The notes: generated by a model not told the origin, from the sequence alone. Positions 28,301 to 36,449 are shown, counted from the stretch's first letter. The stretch: 64,000 nucleotides of DNA from Candidatus Latescibacterota bacterium (GCA_012270975.1 JAAXHH010000121.1:160279-224278), one strand, 5' to 3'. Program-made: numbers and translations.

Positions 28301-29980
28301 GTAGGTGACCAATGCCCCGGGTATGGGTTTCTTGGGCACGAAGAAGTTGACGTCCCGGTCGAACTCGTAGACCGTTCCCGTCATGTCGTGGGCCGTGTCC
28401 TGGATCTTGAGCTTGGTCTCTTCGAAGAGTTCGCCGTCCGTGGTGGCCCGGGCGAGCATGACCGCGAGCGACCTCGCCTGCTCGGTGATATTGCCGATAT
28501 CGACCGATTCGAAGCGGTCGTTAGGCGTGTCCACCAGGCCCCGCGTCCCGTTCGGCGTGACGAAGGACATGCCCTTCTTGCCGAAGTAGGTGACGGCTTC
28601 GCTGTCCAGGCCCAGCTTGACGGGCATGAAGTCCTTCCAGGTCCGCTGGGGCGGTACGATGGCGTTGACGTACCGGGCCGAGTCGGCGCCGGCCCCGAAT
28701 GCTTCCTGGATGTACCCCGCGAATTTCCGCGAATAAGGCGCGAAGATGTTCTTGATATAGTGGTTGGTGGCCCAGGCGGCGTTGTCGAAGGTGCCGAAAG
28801 CAAAGCTGCCGACACGGGATTCGTGGCTGGAGAGGTCGATGCCGAAGAACATGTCGAAATCGATCTTGTCCGCCTCGGGGATCCTCGACATGAAGTAACC
28901 GCTCGCCCTGCCGTGGCGGTACAGCCAGTTGTGCGCGCCTTCCAGTCCCATGAAGTGGGCGGAAGTGGCCAGGATGACCACGGAGTACTTCGGGTTGTAC
29001 CGCTTGACCGCCCTGGCGACTTCCAGCAGCGCGGCGACGCCCGTGGCGCTTTCGGCGCCCGGCGCCAGGCCCGGGACCACCGACATGGCGTCGTAGAAGG
29101 ACTCGATGACGATCGTGTAGTCCTTCCACTTCGTGCGGGTCTCGTCCCTGACGTTCGGCATTTCCTCGTCGAGACCGGGTATCCATCCGAAGATGTTCTT
29201 CCCTTCCACGACCTCCCATTCCATCCGGGCTTGTACGTTCACCTGGTTCGTCCCGGCTTCGGCCAGGGCCATGAGGCCGGGGACGTGTTCCTTTTCGACC
29301 CAGTAGCGGGGCACGTTGAGCGGAAGCCCCATAAACTTGAGCTCCGCCTCGCTCCGGGTCACCCGTCCGTTGTCGAAGAAGACGACCGCGCTGGCGCCGA
29401 GCATCCGGGCGTTGATGAAACGGTCCTGCGAATCGAAGTCCATGAGTACGACGCTGCCCTGGATGTCGTACCCGTTGAAGTCGCCGAACTCCCCCTTGCC
29501 GCCGTAGACGATCGGACCGGAAAGTCCTTCGCGGGGCGTGGTGGGCGTGCGCACGTGATTGGGCCAGAGGGCATGCAGCGGGATCTCTTCACCCGTTTCC
29601 AGCACCGTAAGCTTCGACCCCTTGTCGATGGGTACCGTGACGGGAAAGGTCTCGGTGCGGATGTCCTGCAGGCCGATTTCCTCGAACTGATCCCTGATGT
29701 ACTCGTAGGCCGAATCGGCGCCGGCGTAACCCACCACCCGGGAAGGATAGGAGGAGAGGGTACGCACCGTCTGCGCGATCGACTCCGCGCTGACGGACTC
29801 CAGGGCCTCCTCCAGCGAACGGTCGTGGCCCAGGAAGGGCTGAACCTCCTGCGGTTCGGGCAGGGAGATCAGCTTCATCAGGATATTTTCGGTGATATCC
29901 TCGGGATGGAAGATGGTGACCGAGGACAGCATCAATACCGCGATGGTGATTCCGATCCCCGTTTTTATCTTCGACCACAT
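25352..29980 (-). CDS. Fusion of degenerate M28 peptidase domain with FtsX-type membrane domain
   Basis: 1542 residues. Layout: N-terminal helix (residues 7-22); PA-like inserted domain (about 130-230); M28 aminopeptidase-like domain (about 250-520); a beta-rich region (about 540-700); several helices (about 840-960, e.g. FYFILLIPFSFFMERLVFGF); an FtsX-like half (TALTAATITLLTFTVLSFTS, about 970), a large extracytoplasmic domain, and the second FtsX helices (IGNFLIPILVAAMIVLNTM from about 1250, with HERFREIGVYSSVGLAP). The M28 zinc site is broken: the usual HYDS reads FYDA, GADDNASG reads GAESATG, EEEGLLGS reads HFMGLEGA, and the late HTPxD reads VDTPND; only the central Asp (GIDLSS) remains. 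It is therefore probably a non-catalytic binding domain on an FtsX-like permease. No ABC ATPase is adjacent. It is the first gene of the operon leading to pyrR-pyrB-pyrC. Confidence 0.82.
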   Translation of the reverse strand: MWSKIKTGIGITIAVLMLSSVTIFHPEDITENILMKLISLPEPQEVQPFLGHDRSLEEALESVSAESIAQTVRTLSSYPSRVVGYAGADSAYEYIRDQFEEIGLQDIRTETFPVTVPIDKGSKLTVLETGEEIPLHALWPNHVRTPTTPREGLSGPIVYGGKGEFGDFNGYDIQGSVVLMDFDSQDRFINARMLGASAVVFFDNGRVTRSEAELKFMGLPLNVPRYWVEKEHVPGLMALAEAGTNQVNVQARMEWEVVEGKNIFGWIPGLDEEMPNVRDETRTKWKDYTIVIESFYDAMSVVPGLAPGAESATGVAALLEVARAVKRYNPKYSVVILATSAHFMGLEGAHNWLYRHGRASGYFMSRIPEADKIDFDMFFGIDLSSHESRVGSFAFGTFDNAAWATNHYIKNIFAPYSRKFAGYIQEAFGAGADSARYVNAIVPPQRTWKDFMPVKLGLDSEAVTYFGKKGMSFVTPNGTRGLVDTPNDRFESVDIGNITEQARSLAVMLARATTDGELFEETKLKIQDTAHDMTGTVYEFDRDVNFFVPKKPIPGALVTYYKSLTNTGVRGILINKADSLGRFAFRPLKQQKGPIKLRSYALDEDGEIIYAPDLGQEGDKTFPLDAASGANENTTLQIVFRSRALDVYEIIDSRYLTALDQLTVLAQNDAEPQWYGHSYIEKQSATEGRTVPAAVVFAKPGQHVKLLMSTSLFGVKYLLTNAPDTFLKDPVEPAEVTLELLEEAQGRGYPVDQGLIVNPSYQGTRDMWVVDDVRLKQLARFGVENQRIEQLHEQARVTLLEAEEHLANREYDAFISKSREAWGLEARGYPEVKSTADDTVKGVIFYFILLIPFSFFMERLVFGFPTINKRIFGFATFFIAVFLVLQQVHPAFKLSTSPYVIFLAFVIFALGTTVLIIVLSKFNQEVQKIKRAQTGMHEADIGRLSATAVALSLGVSNLRKRKIRTALTAATITLLTFTVLSFTSITTSLRYYKLERYNEPTYEGTLVRDRNWKGLQPSVYDYLKSTFEDKATLIPRAWYMSQVKGEKGFFSFSSPRSSHESYVNSILGLTPDEPKATRLDEYLLGGRWFEPGERDAAILPDDVAAVVGIKPEDAGSAYIDMFGMRLQVVGVLDSRRFNQLKDLDDEKLTPVDLVQEKGKIAQRIGEDPRLQAESPPEAFIHLESNNVMILPYETVMDLDGKTYSVAITDFLDESGQPNPDFDRDIEDFLSRVAMTMFVGKDGTVNVYSSIGSTSIGGIGNFLIPILVAAMIVLNTMMGAVHERFREIGVYSSVGLAPSHIAALFLAESSVFATVGAVLGYLGGQTITLVLSNYDILAGLSLNYSSLSAVWSVVVVMATVFLSTAYPAKKAADMAVPDVGREWKFPEPDGDDWSFDFPFTIGSVEVLGMYAYLTRVFESYEEGSLGAFVTENVQLSAQETPSGHPMYHISMMTWLAPYDLGISQRVSLSAAPAENERDLYAVWVDIHRESGDVASWQRINRRFLSVLRKRFLVWRTLPQDLKNDYAVAGRETTERMQEAGQPV

Positions 29981-30027
29981 GTGCGTCTATCCCTGATAAG
30001 CGGCCGCGCAGTCTTGCCGCCGCTGCC

Positions 30028-30048
30028 CCTGTCCGAATTCGGAACAGG
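30028..30048 (-). promoter_or_regulatory. Hairpin in the 5' leader of the M28-FtsX/pyr operon
   Basis: An inverted repeat CCTGT-T-CCG-AATT-CGG-ACAGG (minus strand) can form an 8-bp stem with a bulged T and an AATT tetraloop. It is not followed by a T-run, so it is not a simple terminator. It lies about 50 bases before the start codon. A role as an operator or leader element is only a guess. Confidence 0.35.
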
Positions 30049-30192
30049 TGGTTTCATACGCTGGAGGCAGCACGGAACCGCCGCCGCCGCGTCAGTCTTT
30101 GCCGGGGAAGATGGGAATGCCCGGAACTGCCGCGAGGCCGTCGATTTCGCATTCATTCCGAGCGTAGTGTATCTTGCCATTCTGAACAATCC

Positions 30193-30221
30193 AATATAAA
30201 AGAGTTGAAACGGCGGTACAA
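30193..30221 (-). promoter_or_regulatory. Sigma70-type promoter for the M28-FtsX/pyr operon
   Basis: On the minus strand TTGTAC (30216-30221), a 17-base spacer and TATATT (30193-30198) match a housekeeping promoter well. The transcript would begin near 30186, leaving a leader of about 205 bases before the start codon at 29980. Confidence 0.55.
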
Positions 30222-30329
30222 GCAAAAACCTGACGGCCCGCATGGTCGCGCGCGGCGGACGCCCCGCGCGGGTCACACCACGCGCGTACGACCTGCGCTA
30301 TGCGCTGCACACGCCGGGTAAAACTTGGG

Positions 30330-30359
30330 TTGTGCGTTCATTCCGGGATCGAATATATT
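30330..30359 (+). promoter_or_regulatory. Candidate promoter for the DUF6785-type gene
   Basis: TTGTGC (30330-30335), an 18-base spacer and TATATT (30354-30359), about 72 bases before the ATG at 30432. Confidence 0.4.
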
Positions 30360-30431
30360 GAATGACAATACAACCCGGAGTCTCATCCCCACGCAAAATC
30401 CGTCGTTCGTAATTCATCGGCGCACCGAATC

Positions 30432-32417
30432 ATGACATCCTTAACGCGAATCGGTATACCGCGACCCGGCGTGCTGCGATCAACCGGCATATCCCGCCGC
30501 GCCGTCGTCCTGGGCCTGGCGCTGGCGGTCCTGATCAACATCTGGGTGCCCTTCGGCTCCTTCATCCTGCAGTCCTCCCGCATGACGGTCGGCCACCTGC
30601 CGATCTCGGTCCTTATTCCCTTCTTCTTCCTGCTCTTGATCGTCAACCCGGCCCTGCGGACGTGGAGGCCGTCGTGGGTGCTGAACGGAAACGAACTGGC
30701 CCTGGTCTTCGTCATGATGTTCGTTTCCTCCCTCGTGCCGGGCAAGGTACTGGTCGCCTATCTCATGGGGGTCATCGCGACGCCGTACTATTTCGCGCGC
30801 CCCGAGAACCAGTGGGCGGTCACCTTTTTCGAGTACCTGCCCGACTGGCTGCTGGTGAGCGGCCAGGGCAACACGCTGGTGTGGTTCTACGAAGGGATCC
30901 CGGAGGGGGCCGGCGACGTCATATGGGGGCCCTGGCTGCCGCCCCTCTTCTGGTGGCTGACCTTCTTCGTGATGCTCTTCTTTATGGGCGCCTGCATGTC
31001 CACCATCATGCGGAGGACGTGGGTGTCCCACGAGCGGCTGACCTTTCCGCTCGTCCGGATGGCGGTCGACCTGATCCGGCACGACGACCGGACGGAACGG
31101 ACCTTTCCGGGTTTCGCCTACGACCGGTTGTTCCAGATGGGCTTCGGCATTACGCTGGCCCTGATGATCTGGAACATCGCCGCGTTCTGGGGGGCAATTT
31201 CGCCCATTCCCATCGGTTCGCTCTACCGAACCACGATGATACTGGTGGAAGGCACCGATGCCATCCGGGTCAGCGTCAACATCTATGCCCTGTGCTTCGC
31301 CTTCCTGGCACCGCTCGAGATTACCTTCAGCCTGTGGTTCTTCGCCCTGTGCGGCGTGCTGGAAGGCGGCCTGCTCGACCGCGTCGGACTCCAGTTTTCC
31401 GACAGCCCGGTGGGGGTGAACGCCGTGGTGAAGGCCCAGTTCTTCGGTGGGTTCATCGTCTTCGTCTTCTGGCACCTGTGGACGGCCCGCGCGCAGATCG
31501 CCGACGTCTTTCGGCGGGCCCTGCGCGGCGGTGAGCAACCGCCCACGGAGTTGATGTCCTATCGCGTCGCCGTACTCGGCCTGGCGGGCAGCGTAGTGTA
31601 CCTGGTGGCCTGGCTGGTGGGTTCGGGGCTATCCTGGCAGGTTTTGCCCGTGTACCTGCTGTTCCTCTTCGTGCTGTACCTGGGCACGGCGCGGATCATC
31701 GCCCAGACGGGCCTAGCCTTCCTGGACCTGCCGGTCAACGCCCACCATTTTACCATTCTGACCCTGGGATCGGGCAACATCGACCACCAGAGTCTCACTA
31801 CCCTCGGCCTGGGGTCCGCCTATGCCCGAAACTGGCGGGGCATGGGCATCGGCACGATCGCCCAGTCGGACAAGGTGATGTCCGACCTGCGGCAGGACAA
31901 GCGGGGGATCCTCGCCCTCATGATCGCCACTTTCGTTATCAGCCTGCTTACCTCCGTGCTGTACACGGTCTACATCGGGAATACGACCGTAGGCGCGTAC
32001 AACTTCGGCGAGCGCGACGCCTTCGGAGGCATCAACGAGTCTTACTACGACGACATCGTGCGCTGGATCCGGAATGCCAACCAACTGCAGCCGCCCGAGT
32101 TCCTGTTCATGGCCCTCGGCGGCGTCATCATGCTCGTCATGACGGCCCTGACCTACCGGTTTCCCGGCTGGCCCCTGGCGCCGGTGGGGTTCACCGTGGC
32201 CTTCGCCGACGTGACCCGCCTGCTCATGTTCTCGCTGTTCCTGGCCTGGCTGATCAAGATGCTGCTGCTGCGGATTGGCGGGGTGACGTTCTACCGTCGG
32301 GCCCAGCCCTTTGCCTGGGGTGTGCTCGTGGGGTACACTACGGGGGTTTTTCTCGGGTTCATCGTGGACTGGATCTGGTTCCCGGGTCAGGGACACGCCC
32401 TGCACGAATGGACATAG
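30432..32417 (+). CDS. Large polytopic membrane protein (DUF6785/DUF6784 type)
   Basis: 661 residues with about 14 hydrophobic segments spread over the length (for example AVVLGLALAVLINIWVPFG, LPISVLIPFFFLLLIV, LALVFVMMFVSSLVPGKVL, VYLLFLFVLYLGTARIIA, FVISLLTSVLYTVYIG). The architecture and several motifs resemble the DUF6785/DUF6784 proteins common in Planctomycetota and Latescibacterota-like genomes, which may be OPT-like transporters. No transport substrate is known. It is monocistronic and convergent with the DapA-family gene. Confidence 0.62.
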   Translation: MTSLTRIGIPRPGVLRSTGISRRAVVLGLALAVLINIWVPFGSFILQSSRMTVGHLPISVLIPFFFLLLIVNPALRTWRPSWVLNGNELALVFVMMFVSSLVPGKVLVAYLMGVIATPYYFARPENQWAVTFFEYLPDWLLVSGQGNTLVWFYEGIPEGAGDVIWGPWLPPLFWWLTFFVMLFFMGACMSTIMRRTWVSHERLTFPLVRMAVDLIRHDDRTERTFPGFAYDRLFQMGFGITLALMIWNIAAFWGAISPIPIGSLYRTTMILVEGTDAIRVSVNIYALCFAFLAPLEITFSLWFFALCGVLEGGLLDRVGLQFSDSPVGVNAVVKAQFFGGFIVFVFWHLWTARAQIADVFRRALRGGEQPPTELMSYRVAVLGLAGSVVYLVAWLVGSGLSWQVLPVYLLFLFVLYLGTARIIAQTGLAFLDLPVNAHHFTILTLGSGNIDHQSLTTLGLGSAYARNWRGMGIGTIAQSDKVMSDLRQDKRGILALMIATFVISLLTSVLYTVYIGNTTVGAYNFGERDAFGGINESYYDDIVRWIRNANQLQPPEFLFMALGGVIMLVMTALTYRFPGWPLAPVGFTVAFADVTRLLMFSLFLAWLIKMLLLRIGGVTFYRRAQPFAWGVLVGYTTGVFLGFIVDWIWFPGQGHALHEWT

Positions 32418-32454
32418 CCGCGAAGGCACTGAGGCGTGGGGCCGACACGCGTGG

Positions 32455-32494
32455 GGCGAGTCGCGCCGGGGCGAGTCGCGGGAGGCGAGTCGCG
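32455..32494. repeat. Three short GGCGAGTCGCG direct repeats
   Basis: The 11 bases GGCGAGTCGCG occur at 32455, 32470 and 32484 in the 149-base convergent gap between the DUF6785-type gene and the DapA-family gene. No hairpin with T-run is present, and nothing coding was recognised there. Confidence 0.5.
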
Positions 32495-32566
32495 GGACGC
32501 AAGGGATGATCGCGCCGGTGCCTGCTCTATGAGGAGAAAGAGACGTGTCGTTCCCCGGCGCCCACG

Positions 32567-33475
32567 CTATGCGCAGAACAGTTCTTCCACGTCCCGCAAC
32601 AGCCGGTCGATCTCGGCGAGGTCGTACCCGTCCAGCCTGCCCGGCGCCCTCGTGTACGTCGACGCGATCAGGCCGCGCCGCTTCAGGATCTCCTTGCAGA
32701 AGATCACGCCTTGCAAGCTTTCGATGTTGATGAGGGGCAATAGCCGGGTGTGGATCTCCCGCGCGCCTTCCACGTCGCCGGACCGGTAGCGCTCGTAGAG
32801 GCGGACCAGCACGTCGGTGAACTCGCAGGCTGGCATGGTGCCGCTCGCGCCGCGGTTCAGCTCGTCGATGAACCAGCGTCCGCCGAAGCCGGTGAAGACG
32901 CCGTGCAGTTCGTCCCCGCACGTCTCCAGCAGCGCCGTCACCGAATGACCGGGGGGCATCATCTCTTCCTTGATGTACTTCACGTTCGGAATGTCCAGCA
33001 GCAAATCCCGGATGAAGGCCGGTGGAAGGCTGGAGCCCAGCGGAGGATCGAAGTTCTGGATGAATACGGGTTTCCCCATGGCTTCCGCGATCTGGAGGTA
33101 ATAGTCGACCAGGCCGTCCAGCCCGGGCTTGAGCACGTAGGGCGGCAGGGCGATGGCGCCGTCGGCGCCGGCCTCGCGCGCGTGGCAGGTGAACATCACG
33201 GCGACCTCGGTACTCACCCCGGCCACGCCCGCAATCATGGGGATGCGGCCGTCCACCTGCTCCACGGCCACGTCCACGACCCGTTTCCGCTCGTCGTCCG
33301 AAAGCAACCAGAACTCGCTCACCATGACGGGATAGACAATGCCGTGGGTACCTGTATCCACGCAGAAATCGATCTGCCTCCGCAGTCCCTCCTCGTCCAG
33401 CGCGCCGTCCTCGGTAAAGGGCGTCTGCGGTATGGTGAATATGCCGTGCCAGCCGTGCGTGCCGTCGCTTTTCAT
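32567..33475 (-). CDS. Dihydrodipicolinate synthase-family (DapA/NanA-like) protein
   Basis: 302 residues from the ATG at 33473-33475, 7 bases after AAGGGAGG; an upstream extension would run into repeats. A (beta/alpha)8 aldolase of the DapA/N-acetylneuraminate lyase family: the Schiff-base lysine is K169 in VKYIKEE, and the N-terminal motif around GTHGIVYPVMVSE takes the place of GTTGE. The catalytic Tyr (YNxP motif) is replaced by Gln140 (FIQNFDPP), so a canonical DapA reaction is unlikely. This isolated gene is more likely catabolic (oxo-acid aldolase or dehydratase) than in lysine synthesis. Confidence 0.83.
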   Translation of the reverse strand: MKSDGTHGWHGIFTIPQTPFTEDGALDEEGLRRQIDFCVDTGTHGIVYPVMVSEFWLLSDDERKRVVDVAVEQVDGRIPMIAGVAGVSTEVAVMFTCHAREAGADGAIALPPYVLKPGLDGLVDYYLQIAEAMGKPVFIQNFDPPLGSSLPPAFIRDLLLDIPNVKYIKEEMMPPGHSVTALLETCGDELHGVFTGFGGRWFIDELNRGASGTMPACEFTDVLVRLYERYRSGDVEGAREIHTRLLPLINIESLQGVIFCKEILKRRGLIASTYTRAPGRLDGYDLAEIDRLLRDVEELFCA

Positions 33476-33523
33476 GCCAACCTCCCTTGATCGGAGATAC
33501 GGTTTCATTCGTGTTTGCGCGTC

Positions 33524-33650
33524 GCTCCAGAGGCATCCCGGGCACCACTTCCGGGGTATACCGAGCACTGCTCCAGGGGCATCCCGGGCACCAGTTCCGG
33601 GGTACCCCAGGCACTGCTCCCGAGGTATGCCGGACGCGTTTCCGGAAGGG
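33524..33650. repeat. 46-bp tandem direct repeats upstream of aceE
   Basis: Units at 33524-33569 and 33570-33615 are 46 bases each with about five differences (both begin GCTCCAG and share CATCCCGGGCACCA), and a decayed partial third copy starts at 33616. They lie in the divergent region between the DapA-family gene and aceE. On the minus strand they would encode a proline- and glycine-rich repeat, but no start or ribosome-binding site supports translation. Confidence 0.75.
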
Positions 33651-33682
33651 TTCCGGGACGGGCCCGAAATCCAATATAATGA

Positions 33683-33712
33683 TTGACAGAAAGGGTGCCA
33701 CGCCCCTATTTT
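33683..33712 (+). promoter_or_regulatory. Candidate aceE promoter
   Basis: TTGACA (33683-33688), an 18-base spacer and TATTTT (33707-33712). A perfect TATAAT also occurs at 33675-33680 but lacks a good -35. Transcription would start near 33719, ahead of both possible aceE starts. Confidence 0.55.
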
Positions 33713-33776
33713 GTGTCGTTGTTTTCGAATGAAAAAAAGCTTGAAGCAGACGCGCAGAATACCCCGGGGAAGCTTG

Positions 33777-36449
33777 ATGACAACGGACGTGGAACCCGAT
33801 GTAGCATCGCTGGAACTTCACGAATGGCTCGAATCGATTGAGTACGTCATTTCGCAGGGCGACCCGGAGCGGACCCGCCGCATTCTCGCGGCACTGGAGT
33901 CCCGGGCAGCCGAGTCCGGCGTACGCCTGCCCTTCTCCGCCAACACGCCCTACGTCAACACCTTTCCCGTCGAACTGCAGGAACCCTATCCCGGCGACCG
34001 CGACCTGGAACGGCGTATCAAGAACATCGTGCGCTGGAACGCGCTCGCCATGGTGGTCCGGGCCAACCGGGCCGACGCCTCCATTGGCGGACACATCTCC
34101 ACCTACGCGTCGTCCGCGACGCTCTACGAGGTGGGGTTCAACCACTTCTTCCGCAACCGGAACGGAAGCCACGAAGGCGACCTCCTCTTCGTCCAGGGGC
34201 ACGCCGCGCCCGGCATCTACGCGCGGGCTTACCTGGAAGGCCGCATTTCCGAGGAACAGCTGAAGAACTTCCGCCACGAGGTGAATCCGCCCGGGCTTTC
34301 GTCCTATCCCCATCCCTGGCTGATGCCGGACTTCTGGGAATTCCCCACGGTATCCATGGGCCTCGGCGCCATCACCGGCATCTACCAGGCCCGTTTCATG
34401 AAATACCTGGAGAACCGGGGGATCAAGAAACCGAGCGATTCCAAGGTGTGGGTCATGATGGGCGACGGGGAGATGGACGAGCCCGAGTCCCTCGGCGCCA
34501 TCACCGTGCCGGTCGTCGAAAACCTCGACAACCTCATCTTCGTGATCAACTGCAACCTGCAGCGGCTCGACGGCCCGGTGCGAGGCAACCACAAGATCAT
34601 CCAGGAGCTCGAGGCCATCTTCCGGGGCGCGGGATGGAACGTGATCAAGTGCATCTGGGGCAGCGACTGGGACCCCCTCCTGGAAAAGGACGGCGACGGT
34701 CTCCTCGTCAACCGCATGCACGAGACAGTGGACGGCCAGTACCAGAAGTACAGCATGGCGTCGGGCGAATACATCCGGAACAAGTTCTTCGGCGTCCATC
34801 CGGATCTGAAGAAGATGGTGGAACATCTGTCCGATTCCCAGCTGCAGCACCTGCGGCGGGGTGGCCACGATCCGCTCAAGGTCTACCACGCCTACAAGGC
34901 CGCCGTGGAGAACGAAGGCGCACCGACGGTCATCCTGATGAAAACGATCAAGGGATACGGACTGGGCGACAGCGGGCAGGGGGCCAACAGCACCCACCAG
35001 ATCAAGAAGATGGAGGACAGCGACCTGCTGGCCTTCCGGGACCGGTTCCGGATCCCGATTTCCGATGAAGACGTGGCCGAAGTGCCCTTCTACAAGCCGC
35101 CCGAGGACAGCGAGGAGATGGTCTACCTCCACGAGCGGCGCAGGGCCCTCGGCGGCTACGTCCCCTCCCGGCGGACGACCTTCACGCCGCTGCACGCGCC
35201 GAAGCAGGACAAGTACCGCAAGTACTACGAGGGGACCGACCGTCAGGTGTCGACGACCATGGCCTTCGTCAACATCCTGTCGGACCTGATGCGCGACAGG
35301 GAAATCGGCAACCTGATCGTGCCCATCGTCCCCGACGAGGCCCGGACCTTCGGCATGGAGGCCCTGTTCCGGCAGTCCGGCATCTATTCCCCGGTGGGGC
35401 AGCTCTACGACCCGGTGGACAGCGAAACGCTCCTGTATTACCGCGAGTCGAAAGACGGCCAACTGCTGGAAGAGGGCATCTCGGAAGCGGGCGCCATGTC
35501 GTCCTTCATCGCCGCCGGCACGGCCTACGCCACCTACGACATCAACACCATCCCCTTCTTCATCTACTATTCCATGTTCGGTCTCCAGCGCGTCGGCGAC
35601 CTGGTCTGGTCCGCGGGCGACATGAAGTGCAAGGGCTTCCTGGTCGGCGCCACGTCGGGGCGGACCACGCTGGCGGGCGAAGGGCTCCAGCACCAGGACG
35701 GCAACAGCCACCTGCTGGCCTACCCGGTGCCGAACCTGCTGGCCTACGACCCCGCCTACGGATACGAACTGGCGGTGATCATCGAAGAAGGCATCCGGCG
35801 CATGTACGAGGAGCAGGAGGAGGTGTTCTACTACCTGACCGTGCACAACGAGAACTACGCCATGCCGCCCATGCCCGGCGACCCCGAAGCGACCCGGGAG
35901 GGCATCCTCAAGGGGATGTACCTGTTCCGCAAGTCGGAGAAAGAAGACGGCGGCCTGCGCGTCCAGCTCTTCGGCAGCGGCGCCATCCTGAACGAGGTGC
36001 TCAAGGCCGGCCGGATCCTGGAGGAACGGTACGACGTCGCTGCGGACGTCTGGAGCATCACCAGTTACAAGGCCCTGCACAACGAGGCGGTGGACGTGGA
36101 GCGGTGGAACATCATGCATCCCGAGGAAACGCCGCGCGTACCCTACGTGACTTCCTGCGTGGCCGACGTTCCGGGGCCCTACGTCGCGGCCTGCGACTAC
36201 GTGAAAGCGCTGCCGGACACGGTATCCGCCTGGTTCCCGGGCCATTTGATCACCCGGGGCGCCGATGGCTTCGGACGCAGCGACAGCCGGGCCGCCCTGC
36301 GGGATTTCTTCGAGGTGGACGCCCGGTATATCGCACTGTCCGCGCTCTACGGACTGATGCGCGACGGCAAACTGCCGGCCTCCATGCTGAAGCAGGCGAT
36401 GGCCGACCTGGAGATCGACGCCGACAAGCCGAATCCGCTCATGCTGTGA
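33777..36449 (+). CDS. aceE: Pyruvate dehydrogenase E1 component, homodimeric
   Basis: 890 residues from the ATG at 33777, matching the length of Proteobacterial AceE (about 887); an alternative ATG at 33729 would add 16 residues. It decarboxylates pyruvate with thiamine diphosphate and reductively acetylates lipoyl-E2. The ThDP/Mg motif is GDGEMDEPESLGA at about residue 229 with VINCNLQRLDGPVRGN after it. Other hallmarks are GGHISTYASSATLYEVGFNHFF and MKTIKGYGLG. AceF follows 86 bases later; an E3 (lpd) gene is not in the window. The last 59 bases of the gene are duplicated just after the stop codon. Confidence 0.96.
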   Translation: MTTDVEPDVASLELHEWLESIEYVISQGDPERTRRILAALESRAAESGVRLPFSANTPYVNTFPVELQEPYPGDRDLERRIKNIVRWNALAMVVRANRADASIGGHISTYASSATLYEVGFNHFFRNRNGSHEGDLLFVQGHAAPGIYARAYLEGRISEEQLKNFRHEVNPPGLSSYPHPWLMPDFWEFPTVSMGLGAITGIYQARFMKYLENRGIKKPSDSKVWVMMGDGEMDEPESLGAITVPVVENLDNLIFVINCNLQRLDGPVRGNHKIIQELEAIFRGAGWNVIKCIWGSDWDPLLEKDGDGLLVNRMHETVDGQYQKYSMASGEYIRNKFFGVHPDLKKMVEHLSDSQLQHLRRGGHDPLKVYHAYKAAVENEGAPTVILMKTIKGYGLGDSGQGANSTHQIKKMEDSDLLAFRDRFRIPISDEDVAEVPFYKPPEDSEEMVYLHERRRALGGYVPSRRTTFTPLHAPKQDKYRKYYEGTDRQVSTTMAFVNILSDLMRDREIGNLIVPIVPDEARTFGMEALFRQSGIYSPVGQLYDPVDSETLLYYRESKDGQLLEEGISEAGAMSSFIAAGTAYATYDINTIPFFIYYSMFGLQRVGDLVWSAGDMKCKGFLVGATSGRTTLAGEGLQHQDGNSHLLAYPVPNLLAYDPAYGYELAVIIEEGIRRMYEEQEEVFYYLTVHNENYAMPPMPGDPEATREGILKGMYLFRKSEKEDGGLRVQLFGSGAILNEVLKAGRILEERYDVAADVWSITSYKALHNEAVDVERWNIMHPEETPRVPYVTSCVADVPGPYVAACDYVKALPDTVSAWFPGHLITRGADGFGRSDSRAALRDFFEVDARYIALSALYGLMRDGKLPASMLKQAMADLEIDADKPNPLML

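Larger units (their letters stand above)
29981..30431. other. 451-bp divergent regulatory region
   Basis: Gene-free stretch between the M28-FtsX operon (minus) and the DUF6785-type gene (plus). It holds one promoter candidate on each strand and a hairpin in the long leader of the minus-strand operon. No conserved small open reading frame or RNA family was recognised. Confidence 0.6.

Noticed and set aside
25361..30199. 1612-residue open frame on the plus strand
   Set aside because: Antisense to the M28-FtsX gene; the composition is Gly/Arg/Asp/His-rich without domain motifs, an artefact of GC-rich codon use in the real gene.
33524..33650. CRISPR array candidate
   Set aside because: The 46-base units are contiguous, without unique spacers, and only two copies are good; no cas gene is nearby.
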